Positions 1-7,029 of a stretch of 37,905 nt of DNA are shown here, piece after piece; the stretch's first letter is position 1; each line of letters begins with the position of its first letter. A program made the translations under genes and the position numbers. The DNA is from BP-133 sp040756995 (GTDB lineage Bacteria; Actinomycetota; Acidimicrobiia; IMCC26256; BP-133). The notes beneath the pieces were generated by a model that was not told the DNA's origin, did no database searches, and worked only from the letters and a program-made list of their open reading frames with translations. Location: the NCBI GenBank assembly GCA_040756995.1, contig JBFLYK010000061.1, positions 1 to 37,905 of the forward strand, written 5' to 3'.

Positions 1-740
1 GGACGGTCGGTCTCCTTGGCCTTCTCCTTCTCCTTCTCCTTGTCCTCGGCGGTGGTCGCCGTGGTGGAGGAGGCGGGAGCGGTCGTCGTGGTGGTCGACG
101 GCGGGGGCGCCGTCGTCGTCGTGGTCGGCGCCGGGGGCTGGATCACACCGTTGTTGGCCGCCTCGGTGATCGCCGCCTCGACCTTCGGGATCGCTTCGTC
201 CTTCTCGTCGGCCGGGACCTTCTTGAGGTCGGTCTGGAGCCGGCGGACGGTGGCTTCGGCCTTGGGCGTGTCCTTGGCCTTGACGGCCTCTTTCAGCTCC
301 TTGATGTGCTGGTGCGTGTCGTCGAGGGCCGGGGAGTCGACGGGGAGACCGACGGTGTAGGCGACCACCCGCACCGGCCGGGGCAACGGCACCCCGCCGT
401 TGGCCGCCGCCGCCGAAGCGGAGAAGAGCACGAGGCCGGCGGCCACGGAACCGGCCCGCCAGGCCGAGGAGCCGATGCGGCGCGTCCGGGGCCCGGCCCA
501 GCGGAGACGCCGGACCTCGCCGCCGGTGTCGGCGCCGGAGGGTTCCGCCGCCGGTGCGCCTTCGGCCGGCCCGAGCCCGGCCGGAACGGCCGCTCCGCCG
601 GGCCAGCGAGCGGCCACCGCCGCCGCCAGAGCTTCCAACTCCGCCGCCGAGGGGGTGAGCGCGAGATCGTCGGGGGGTGCGAGCACGCCCCCGAGCTGAT
701 CCAGCAGCTCGTCGTGGATGTCGCCACCCTCAACCCACAC
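1..740 (-). CDS. probable anti-sigma factor, membrane protein (partial, C-terminus beyond window)
   Basis: This frame stays open to the window edge, so the C-terminus is missing; about 246 residues are visible. The GTG start at 740 overlaps the end of the sigma-factor gene (stop at 730-732) and has AGGAGG six bases upstream, so the two are probably translationally coupled. The visible order is a cytoplasmic part with a helical LTPSAAELEALAAAVAARW segment (about 29-46), one hydrophobic segment (about 93-113), a charged helical stretch rich in Lys/Glu/Ala (about 140-190), then a Pro/Thr low-complexity linker and a repetitive KEKEKEK tract. The topology (cytoplasmic N-terminus, one TM, extracytoplasmic helical part) and the position just after an ECF sigma gene suggest a membrane anti-sigma factor. 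I see no HxxxCxxC zinc anti-sigma motif, so the role is inferred from context. Confidence 0.6.
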   Translation of the reverse strand, partial: MWVEGGDIHDELLDQLGGVLAPPDDLALTPSAAELEALAAAVAARWPGGAAVPAGLGPAEGAPAAEPSGADTGGEVRRLRWAGPRTRRIGSSAWRAGSVAAGLVLFSASAAAANGGVPLPRPVRVVAYTVGLPVDSPALDDTHQHIKELKEAVKAKDTPKAEATVRRLQTDLKKVPADEKDEAIPKVEAAITEAANNGVIQPPAPTTTTTAPPPSTTTTTAPASSTTATTAEDKEKEKEKAKETDR

Positions 741-1281
741 GGGAGGCCTCCTCGAGGAACGTCCGCAGGCGCCCGAGGGCGCGCATCTGGGCCATGCGCA
801 CCGTCCCCGGTTGCTTCCCTAGGGCAGCGGCGACTTCGGCCGACGACAGGCCGCCGACGACCCGCAGCTCGAGCAGCTCACGCTCGTCGGGGTCGAGGCG
901 TTCAAAGGCGGCGCGCACCTGGGCCTGCTCCTCGGAGTCGAGGACGATCTCGGCGGGGCCGGGATCGTCGACGTCGGAGCGCAGCAACCCGGGCGGCAGC
1001 GGCCGGTAGGTCTGACGCTGAATGTCGACCACGACGTGGCGGCAGATGCCGAAGAGCCAGGGGGCGAAGCCCTCGTCGGCGCCGACATAGTTGTCGATCT
1101 TGGTGACGGCTCGGGCCATGGTCTCGCTCACGGCGTCACGGGCCAGGTCGGCGTTTCCGAGGCGACGATGGGCGAACGAGACCAGGCGGGCATAGACGCT
1201 CGTGTAGAGCGCGGCCCACGCCTCCTGGTCTCCCCGGCGGGCCCTCTCGACGAGGCCTTCCGCCGCCTGCCCGTTGTCCAC
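730..1281 (-). CDS. ECF-family RNA polymerase sigma factor
   Basis: The product is 183 residues, the normal size for an extracytoplasmic-function sigma-70 factor. Region 2 covers roughly residues 10-85, with RDAVSETMARAV and the PWLFGICRHVVVDIQR segment that contacts the -10 element. Region 4 covers roughly 125-175, with LDPDERELLELRVVGGLSSAEVAAALGKQPGTVR as the helix-turn-helix for the -35 element. The GTG at 1281 is preferred to the upstream in-frame start because it has a GAGGA ribosome site eight bases ahead and gives the usual N-terminus; the longer reading would code through an inverted-repeat region. The next gene starts inside its last codons and probably encodes the partner anti-sigma factor. 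The signal it responds to is not visible. Confidence 0.9.
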   Translation of the reverse strand: MDNGQAAEGLVERARRGDQEAWAALYTSVYARLVSFAHRRLGNADLARDAVSETMARAVTKIDNYVGADEGFAPWLFGICRHVVVDIQRQTYRPLPPGLLRSDVDDPGPAEIVLDSEEQAQVRAAFERLDPDERELLELRVVGGLSSAEVAAALGKQPGTVRMAQMRALGRLRTFLEEASRVG

Positions 1282-1363
1282 GTCACACTTCCTCTTCGTC
1301 GGATGGGGTGGAAGTGTCACATCTCCGCAACATTTCTTTCGGAGTGACACGAATCCGACGAAG
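1282..1363 (-). promoter_or_regulatory. nested inverted repeats ahead of the sigma-factor gene
   Basis: Two perfect inverted repeats are nested here. CTTCGTCGGAT (1294-1304) pairs with ATCCGACGAAG (1353-1363), and inside them GTGTCAC (1314-1320) pairs with GTGACAC (1344-1350). A third related copy, GTCACACTTCC, lies at 1282-1292, directly before the GTG start. The arrangement could be an operator, an autoregulated promoter or an mRNA leader structure. No confident -35/-10 pair was assigned. Confidence 0.45.
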
Positions 1364-1443
1364 GTGTTGTTCGCCCTGGAAGCTCTGACTCCTTTGTGGC
1401 GCGACGCGGGATCTGTCCAGCCTGACGCATCGCTGACGCCGAT

Positions 1444-2415
1444 CTACGCGCCCAGATCGAGCACGATCTTGCCCGTCACGGCCCGGTCGACGAGAGCGGT
1501 GAAGGCGTCGTTGACGCGGCTCAGGGGCAGCACCTCGGCGATCGCCACGCGGATCCGGCCTTCGGCCAGGGCACCCAGGGCGGCGGCCTTGCCGGCCGCC
1601 ATGCGCTCCGGGGGCTCGATCAGCCCGCCGTAGCCGTAGACCGTCAGCGCCTTGCGGTAGAGCTGCTGCATGTTGACCTCGGCTATCGGCCCGGCCGACA
1701 CCCCGAAGGACACGAGGCGCCCGAACGGGGCCAGCGCCTCGATGGCCGCCCCGGTGAACCCGTCCCCGAGAGCGTCGAAGACGACGGTCGGAGCCAGCGG
1801 TTCGACGGCGGCGGCGAGCTCCGCCGGGCCGGCCGTCACGACCTGATCTGCACCCTGTTCGGTGACGAAGGCCGCCTTCCCGGGATTGCCCGTCTGCCCC
1901 CAGACCCGGGCGCCGAGCGAGCGGCAGAGCGACACCAGCATGCTGCCGACGCCGCCGGAGGCACCGAGGACCAGGACCCGGTCGTCGGCCGTCACCCGGG
2001 CCTGTTCGGTCGCCGTGCGCCAGGCGGTGACTCCGGCCACTCCCATGGCCGCCGCCTGCACCAGGTCGACGCCGGGCGGGATCTCGGTCACCGCCGCCCG
2101 GGGAGCCACGACCCGCTGCGCCCAGGCGCCGTCCCGTTTGGTCGACAGGCCGCCACCGTGGAGCAGGACGGGCCGGCCGTCACCGGCCCGGCGACCGGCT
2201 CCCTCCATCCCGATGGTGCGCGGCAGGGGGGCGTCGGACGCCACCCGGCCCTCCGCCACATAGCGGTCGACGGGATTGACACCGGCGAAGGCCATCTCCA
2301 CGAGGACCTCGTCGTCGCCCGGGACGGGGGTGTCGACGTCCTCGACCACCAAGGGCTTGCCGTGGGCGTGGACCCGGGCTGCCCGACCGCGGCCACCGGA
2401 AGGGTCGGTCGTCAT
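1444..2415 (-). CDS. MDR-family zinc-independent alcohol dehydrogenase / quinone oxidoreductase-like
   Basis: This 323-residue product belongs to the medium-chain dehydrogenase/reductase superfamily. The N-terminal GroES-like domain has the AFAGVNPVDRYVAEGR segment (about 43-58) typical of zeta-crystallin/quinone oxidoreductases, where zinc-binding alcohol dehydrogenases carry Cys. The Rossmann domain has VLVLGASGGVGSMLVSL, with GASGGVGS at 151-158 as the NADPH-binding motif. The C-terminus shows the usual LGALAEGRIRVAIAEVLPLSRVNDAF and VTGKIVLDL segments. No catalytic or structural zinc ligands are evident. The ATG at 2415 has AGGAGG eight bases upstream; the longer frame has no comparable site. 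Likely a soluble NADPH-dependent reductase of quinones or enones; the substrate is unknown. Confidence 0.85.
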   Translation of the reverse strand: MTTDPSGGRGRAARVHAHGKPLVVEDVDTPVPGDDEVLVEMAFAGVNPVDRYVAEGRVASDAPLPRTIGMEGAGRRAGDGRPVLLHGGGLSTKRDGAWAQRVVAPRAAVTEIPPGVDLVQAAAMGVAGVTAWRTATEQARVTADDRVLVLGASGGVGSMLVSLCRSLGARVWGQTGNPGKAAFVTEQGADQVVTAGPAELAAAVEPLAPTVVFDALGDGFTGAAIEALAPFGRLVSFGVSAGPIAEVNMQQLYRKALTVYGYGGLIEPPERMAAGKAAALGALAEGRIRVAIAEVLPLSRVNDAFTALVDRAVTGKIVLDLGA

Positions 2416-2576
2416 GGCGCCATCCTCCTGATTTCCGATCTTTTGTGACGCGGCACGCCAATCGTCCGAATCAGGGGCAGCGACGGATTCCCCCCATCCC
2501 GGGTGGCCGGCTCTCCCCCAGCGCCGGTCACCCGGGTACACCACATCCCCCGGCCGGTCCGGCGCCGGCTGCGACG

Positions 2577-3200
2577 CTACCCGCCGATGCCGACCACCGG
2601 CAGCCGCAGCCCGCCGGGCACCTCTCCGGCGAAGCGGGCGTCGCCGAAGGTGAAGACACCACCGTCGACCGTGGCGACCCGGTAGCCCTGCCCGGACGGC
2701 GAGGCGACCAGCCCGACGGCGGCCCCTTCGGCCAGCCGGCCCGCCGGGGACCCGAGGAACGGGGCGTCGCCGAAGGAGAAGATGCCGCCGTCCGACGCCA
2801 CCAGCCAGTAGCCCTCACCCGACGGCGTGGCCGCCATCCCGACAATCGGCTTGGTGAGGCGGACTGCGCCGGTCGACCCGAAGAACCCCGCGTCCCCGAA
2901 GGCGAAGATGCCCCCGTCCGACGCCACCAGCCAGTAGCCCTCACCCGACGGCGTGGCCGCCATCCCGACAATCGGCTTGGTGAGGCGGACTGCGCCGGTC
3001 GACCCGAAGAACCCGGCGTCCCCGAAGGCGAAGATCCCGCCGTCCGACGCCACCAGCCAGTAGCCCTGACCCGACGGCGTGGCCGCCATACCGACGATCG
3101 GCTTGGCCAGCCGGATGGCGCCCGTCGACCCGAAGAACCCGGCGTCCCCGAAGGCGAAGATGCCCCCGTCCGACGCCACCAGCCGGTAGCCGTGGCCCCA
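2577..3200 (-). repeat. tandem 126-bp coding repeats (about five units)
   Basis: The 3' part of the NHL gene is a tandem array with a 126-bp (42-codon) period. The central copies are nearly identical at DNA level; for instance, the stretches near 2790-2915 and 2916-3041 repeat long runs without change. The outermost units have diverged. Such arrays can expand or contract by recombination and can collapse in short-read assemblies, so the copy number should be treated as provisional. Confidence 0.85.
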
Positions 3201-4532
3201 CGAACGGACGGGCGGTCCGGCCGGCGTCGGATCGACCGGGAGCACCGCGGCCGGCGGCTCGGGCCGGCCGCCGGCGTCGCCGGCTGGCGGAGGCGCCTCC
3301 AGCGGGGCGATTCCCGCCGTCCCGTCGCCCACCGGCGGAACGGATACGGGCGCCACCGGCCGAACCGATACGGGCGGCACCGGCGGAAGGCCGCGCGGCC
3401 GGCTGATCCGCACCAGCCGGAGCCGGGCGTTGCGGGTGTCGCCGATCACGAGGTCGCCCGTGGGCGTGACGGCCACACCCCGGGGCTGGTCGAGAACGGC
3501 CTGTGCTGCGGGGCCGCCGTCGCCGCCGAACCCGAAGGCGCCCGTCCCGGCGACGGTGTCGATGATCCCGGTGGTGAGGTCGACCCGGCGGATGCGGCTG
3601 TTGTCGCTGTCGGCGATGTAGAGGTCGGTCCCCCACAGGGCGATGCTCCGGGGGCTGTTGAGGGCGGCCGCCCGGGCCGGGCCGCCGTCGCCGGAGTAGC
3701 CGGCCGGAAGGCCGCCGGCGACCGTGGTGATGATTCCGGCCGGGTCGACCCGGCGCACGGACGGCAGCAGCACGCCTTCGGCGCTGGAGATGTAGAGGCT
3801 CCCGTCGGTGTCGAGGGCGAGGCCGCGCGGGTCTTCGAGGTCGGCCGCCGTGGCCGGCCCCCCGTCGCCGGAGTAGCCGCGGCGGCCGGTGCCGGCGATC
3901 GTCGTGATGACGCCGGCCGGATCGATTCGCCGGACCCGGTTGTTGCCGGTGTCGGCCACGATCAGGCTCCCGTCTGGAGCGACGACGAGGAAGCGCGGAT
4001 GATCGAGGTCGGCGGCTCGGGCCGGGATCCCGTCACCGTTGAAGCCGGGCCGGCCCGTTCCGGCCACGGTGGTGATCACGCCGGTGTCGAGGCTGACCAT
4101 CCGGATCCGGTTGTTGGCGCTGTCGGCGATGTAGAGGCGACCGTTGTTGTCGACCGCCACCCCGTGCGGCATGTCGAGCCGGGCGGCGGTGGCCGGTCCG
4201 CCGTCGCCCAGCGCCCCGGCGAGGCCCGTGCCGGCCACGACGGTGACGAGCCCGGTCGACGGATCCAGCCGCTTGATCTGATGGTGGCCGGTGTCGGTGA
4301 ACCAGATCACCCCGAACCGGTCGACCGCCGCGGTACGGGGAGCGGACAGCTCGGCCTGGCGGCCCTCCGGCGTGCGGCCGAACTCCACGCCGACGATCGT
4401 GCTGATGATCGCCGGGTCGGAACCGGACGCCGGCGCCTTGAGACCCACGAGCGGCCAAGCGGAGGCGGCCAGCGCCAGCGCCACCAGCAGTGGCCGGGTT
4501 CGGCGAGCGAGAGTCAGACGTCGGCGAATCAT
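2577..4532 (-). CDS. secreted NHL-repeat beta-propeller protein with C-terminal 42-residue repeats
   Basis: The product is about 651 residues and starts with a typical signal peptide (basic MIRRRLTLARR, then a hydrophobic stretch ending near SAWPLVG). Residues about 50-380 hold six NHL-type units, each with a PRG/PHG-VAVD strand, LYIADSxNNRIRR and VAGTGxxGxxGDGGPA, so a six-bladed beta-propeller is expected. A Pro/Val-rich linker follows. The C-terminus is about five units of 42 residues of the GYWLVASDGGIFAFGDAGFF type, the last two diverged. I recall this repeat from secreted acidimicrobial proteins, without assigned function. The ATG at 4532 is chosen; a TTG two codons earlier (4538) is also possible. 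The role is probably extracellular binding; no catalytic motif is seen. Confidence 0.8.
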   Translation of the reverse strand: MIRRRLTLARRTRPLLVALALAASAWPLVGLKAPASGSDPAIISTIVGVEFGRTPEGRQAELSAPRTAAVDRFGVIWFTDTGHHQIKRLDPSTGLVTVVAGTGLAGALGDGGPATAARLDMPHGVAVDNNGRLYIADSANNRIRMVSLDTGVITTVAGTGRPGFNGDGIPARAADLDHPRFLVVAPDGSLIVADTGNNRVRRIDPAGVITTIAGTGRRGYSGDGGPATAADLEDPRGLALDTDGSLYISSAEGVLLPSVRRVDPAGIITTVAGGLPAGYSGDGGPARAAALNSPRSIALWGTDLYIADSDNSRIRRVDLTTGIIDTVAGTGAFGFGGDGGPAAQAVLDQPRGVAVTPTGDLVIGDTRNARLRLVRISRPRGLPPVPPVSVRPVAPVSVPPVGDGTAGIAPLEAPPPAGDAGGRPEPPAAVLPVDPTPAGPPVRSWGHGYRLVASDGGIFAFGDAGFFGSTGAIRLAKPIVGMAATPSGQGYWLVASDGGIFAFGDAGFFGSTGAVRLTKPIVGMAATPSGEGYWLVASDGGIFAFGDAGFFGSTGAVRLTKPIVGMAATPSGEGYWLVASDGGIFSFGDAPFLGSPAGRLAEGAAVGLVASPSGQGYRVATVDGGVFTFGDARFAGEVPGGLRLPVVGIGG

Positions 4533-4706
4533 TGGCAAGTGGCCCTGCGCGCTGCGGAAAAAACCTGGACTTTGAACCTCTCAACGATTCGATATGTCCC
4601 TTGCGCGGTCCTTCTGCCCGTTTGGCCTTTTCGCCACCTTTGCAACCTTGTAACCGAGTTGTCATCGATTGCCCTGATGGCCGGTCCGGCGTCTCCGGCG
4701 GCGCGA
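4533..4706. other. intergenic region before the NHL gene
   Basis: About 170 bases between the NHL gene and the hairpin terminating the gene beyond it. This strip is less GC-rich than its surroundings and holds short A/T-rich patches (for example GACATATCGAAT on the minus strand) that could be promoter elements for the NHL gene. I found no RNA gene or ORF that I could support. Confidence 0.3.
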
Positions 4707-4738
4707 CGACGGCCCCCGGTGGAAACCGGGGGCCGTCG
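4707..4738 (-). terminator. GC-rich hairpin, terminator of the downstream-facing secreted-protein gene
   Basis: A perfect 14-bp stem (4707-4720 with 4725-4738) closes on a four-base GGAA loop (TTCC on the minus strand), about 40 bases past the stop of the minus-strand gene ending at 4779. There is no T-tract on either side, as is common for actinobacterial hairpin terminators. Confidence 0.65.
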
Positions 4739-4778
4739 AAGGGGGGGTGCTGACTGGGGCTCGAGAGCCCCGGGGGGA

Positions 4779-5897
4779 TCAGAAGCCGAGGCTGATACCG
4801 AGGAGGCCGCCGCCGTTTACCGTGGCCGAACCGCTGGCGCTCGTGCCGCCGAGGAGGCCGCTGAGCGTGCTGTTCAGCTGGTTGGTCAGGCCGCTGACCG
4901 TCCCAGTCACGTTGCCGACGGCGCCGGCCACCGTGCTGGGAGCGCCGGCCACGGTGCCGGTGACGGTGTTGGCCACGTCGGTCACGGTGTCGGTCACCTG
5001 GTCCTGGACCGATCCGATGCCCGGGAGCGGAAGCGCCGGGGCGCTGTTGACCGTCTGGTTGACGGTGCCGCTGACCTGACCGGCCACGCCGTTGACCTGA
5101 GCCGGGATGCTGCTCACGGTCGCCGGGACGGAGGCCACGGTGCCGGTCAGCTTGGACAGGACGCCGGAGACGGTCGACTGCACGCCGGCCACCTGGGCCT
5201 TGGCGTTGGTGAGGGCGCCGGCCAGGCCGCCGTTGGCCTGCGCCGAGGCGGACGACAGAGCGCTGTTGATCGTGCCCTGCAGCGTGCTCAGGGCGGCGTT
5301 GATCTGGCCCTGAGCCTGGTCGATCGTGGCGTTGACCGTCTGCTGGGCGGTGGCGACGGCGGCGTCCGCCGCGCCCTGGGCCGAGGCCAGAGCCTGCTGC
5401 GCCTCACCCAGCGCCATGTTCGGCGCGTCGAGCGCCGTGGCGGCGATGCCGAAGGCGTTGTTGGCGTTGCTCTGGGCGAGATCCAGCGCGCTGGTGACGT
5501 CGCTGAAGATCTTGCCGATCGTGTCGGACGCCAGGGTGAAGGCCGGGGTGAGGTCGCCCTTGCCGGTCACCGTGGCCATGGTCGAACCGAGGACTGACTG
5601 GGCCTGGGTCGACGCCGACGCCACTTCGGCCTTGGCGTTGCCCACGATGCTCTGAACCTGGCTCGTGGCGCCGTTCACCGAGTTCGTCAGCTGGGCCTTG
5701 AGCTGCTCGAGGCTGGTGATGGTCGCCGCGGCCGCCTCACCGTTGGCGCAGGAGGTGGAGTCGAGAACGGCCGAGTGGGTCTCCACACAAGCCGGCTTGC
5801 TGCTGGCCATGGAATCCACGGCGATGGTCGTGACCCCGGCGGCGCTGATCGTGCCGATGCCGAGAGCGAGGGCCCAGCGGGGAATGACGTCGAACAT
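4779..5897 (-). CDS. secreted Ala/Gln/Val-rich helical protein of unknown function
   Basis: This is a 372-residue protein I do not recognise. A hydrophobic N-terminus (RWALALGIGTISAAGVTTIAV, about 7-27) looks like a signal peptide or anchor. Two Cys follow (in PACVETH and TSCANG), close enough for a disulfide. Residues about 60-240 are rich in Ala, Gln, Asn and Ser with heptad-like spacing and should form long amphipathic helices. Residues about 240-350 switch to short Val/Thr/Gly/Pro units such as GTVASVPATVSSIPAQVNGV, then end in a Gly/Ser-rich LLGGTSASGSATVNGGGLLGISLGF-like tail. The ATG at 5897 has GGGAG ten bases upstream. It is monocistronic, with a strong hairpin behind it. A structural envelope or surface-layer role is possible but unproven. 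Confidence 0.65.
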   Translation of the reverse strand: MFDVIPRWALALGIGTISAAGVTTIAVDSMASSKPACVETHSAVLDSTSCANGEAAAATITSLEQLKAQLTNSVNGATSQVQSIVGNAKAEVASASTQAQSVLGSTMATVTGKGDLTPAFTLASDTIGKIFSDVTSALDLAQSNANNAFGIAATALDAPNMALGEAQQALASAQGAADAAVATAQQTVNATIDQAQGQINAALSTLQGTINSALSSASAQANGGLAGALTNAKAQVAGVQSTVSGVLSKLTGTVASVPATVSSIPAQVNGVAGQVSGTVNQTVNSAPALPLPGIGSVQDQVTDTVTDVANTVTGTVAGAPSTVAGAVGNVTGTVSGLTNQLNSTLSGLLGGTSASGSATVNGGGLLGISLGF

Positions 5898-5989
5898 GAT
5901 GGTGGCTCTCCCTTTCTCATTGCACCGCCCCGATCCGAATGTCCGGCGATGCTCGAGCCCGTCCGTTCGGGCGTTGTGACCAGTGCTTC

Positions 5990-6073
5990 GGCTAGTCCGG
6001 TCGGCCGGTTGAGCAGAAAGGCCTCCTCTTTTCGGGCCCTTAAGCCCGATTTGATGGGCGGGGGCTAGTCCGG
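5990..6073. repeat. direct repeat GGCTAGTCCGG, two copies
   Basis: The 11-mer GGCTAGTCCGG occurs at 5990-6000 and again at 6063-6073, in the 238-bp divergent region between the secreted-protein gene and the class II aldolase gene. A small inverted repeat around CTTAA (CGGGC/GCCCG) lies between the copies. The repeats could bind a regulator of either gene; nothing else supportable was seen in this interval. Confidence 0.35.
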
Positions 6074-6123
6074 ACGGGTCAGGCAAGGGCCTCACACCCC
6101 CGTTCACCTGGGCCAGAGCGGGG

Positions 6124-6135
6124 TACTGTCCTTCC
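6124..6135 (+). promoter_or_regulatory. -10-like hexamer placed for a leaderless start
   Basis: TACTGT (6124-6129) lies six bases before the ATG at 6136, and no ribosome site is present. This spacing puts the expected transcription start at or next to the start codon. No convincing -35 was seen. Confidence 0.45.
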
Positions 6136-6900
6136 ATGGCCGATCTGCGCATTCCGGTCCCGCCGACGTTCGCCACGGTCGAAGAGGAGCGCCTGCACCG
6201 CAAGCAGCGGCTGGCGGCCGCTTTCCGCCTGTTCGCCCACTTCGGCTACGAGGAGGGCGTGGCCGGACACATCACCGCCCGCGATCCCGAACTGCCCGAC
6301 CACTTCTGGGTCAACCCCTTCGGCGAGCCCTTCGCCCACATCCGGGTGCGGGACCTCGTTCTCATCAACCACCAGGGCGAGGTCGTCGAAGGCGGCCGCC
6401 CGGTCAACGCCGCCGCCTTCGCCATCCATTCACAGGTGCATGCCGCCCGGCCCGACGTCGTCGCCGCCGCCCACTCCCATTCGATGTACGGAAAGAGCTG
6501 GTCGGCGCTGGGGCGGCTCCTTGATCCGCTGACGCAGGACGCCTGTGCCTTCTACAACGATCACAGCCTCTTCGACGACTACACGGGTGTGGTGCTCGAC
6601 GTCGAGGAGGGGAAGCGGATCGCGCACGCCCTCGGTGGCCGCAAGGCCGTCATCCTCCGGAACCACGGCCTCCTCACCGTCGGCCACACGGTCGACGAGG
6701 CCGCCTGGTGGTTCATCGCCATGGATCGCAGCTGCCAGTCGCAGTTGCTGGCCGAAGCGGCCGGCACGCCGGTCCGCATCTCGGAGGAGGACGCCCTCCA
6801 CACCGCCGGCCAGGTCGGCACGCACACGATCGGCTGGTTCAACTTCCAGCCGCTCTACCAGATGATCGTCCGCCGCCAGCCCGACCTTCTGGAAGCCTGA
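6136..6900 (+). CDS. class II aldolase/adducin family protein
   Basis: The 254-residue product covers the whole class II aldolase/adducin fold (L-fuculose-1-phosphate aldolase type). Visible motifs are GYEEGVAGHITARDP (about 37-51), the paired zinc ligands H113 and H115 in AAAHSHS, and the third ligand H177 in RNHGLLTVG. Zinc enzymes of this family cleave or epimerise sugar phosphates, but many of this size are annotated only as family members, so the substrate is unknown. The ATG lacks a Shine-Dalgarno sequence and follows a -10-like hexamer, so the mRNA is probably leaderless. The next gene, a decarboxylase, is on the same strand 129 bp away. Confidence 0.88.
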   Translation: MADLRIPVPPTFATVEEERLHRKQRLAAAFRLFAHFGYEEGVAGHITARDPELPDHFWVNPFGEPFAHIRVRDLVLINHQGEVVEGGRPVNAAAFAIHSQVHAARPDVVAAAHSHSMYGKSWSALGRLLDPLTQDACAFYNDHSLFDDYTGVVLDVEEGKRIAHALGGRKAVILRNHGLLTVGHTVDEAAWWFIAMDRSCQSQLLAEAAGTPVRISEEDALHTAGQVGTHTIGWFNFQPLYQMIVRRQPDLLEA

Positions 6901-6930
6901 ACCGTCAGCCGGGCCTGAAACCGCAGGCGT

Positions 6931-6969
6931 TCTGCGTTCATCCCGCCAGGCGGTCTGCGGCCATCCCGC
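6931..6969 (+). repeat. short direct repeat upstream of the decarboxylase gene
   Basis: TCTGCGTTCATCCCGC (6931-6946) is repeated as TCTGCGGCCATCCCGC (6954-6969): 14 of 16 bases match with a 23-bp period, about two helical turns. It could be a tandem protein-binding site in the decarboxylase gene's leader or promoter. Confidence 0.35.
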
Positions 6970-7004
6970 AAATGTTGGGCTTTTGCCAATAAATGCGTCA
7001 CCGG

Positions 7005-7022
7005 CGACGCCGAACGGCGTCG
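7005..7022 (+). promoter_or_regulatory. hairpin next to the decarboxylase start codon
   Basis: CGACGCCG (7005-7012) and CGGCGTCG (7015-7022) form a perfect stem ending seven bases before the GTG at 7030. In mRNA it would sit against the weak AGGA ribosome site and could modulate initiation. Confidence 0.4.
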
Positions 7023-7029
7023 TAGGAAC

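Noticed and set aside
293..733. 146-codon minus-strand frame after the sigma factor
   Set aside because: It is a shifted frame of the anti-sigma-like gene. The true frame starts at GTG 740 with AGGAGG and has a clear TM segment and acidic/basic helical tail.
4560..4680. Possible riboswitch (c-di-GMP or c-di-AMP type) in the NHL gene leader
   Set aside because: Short resemblances such as AAGGCCAAAC occur, but the required paired stems and second conserved block are not in order.
2445..5597. 1050-codon plus-strand open frame opposite the NHL gene and its neighbour
   Set aside because: Composition is Arg/Pro/Gly/Asp-biased antisense of real genes, and it crosses two genes and a terminator.
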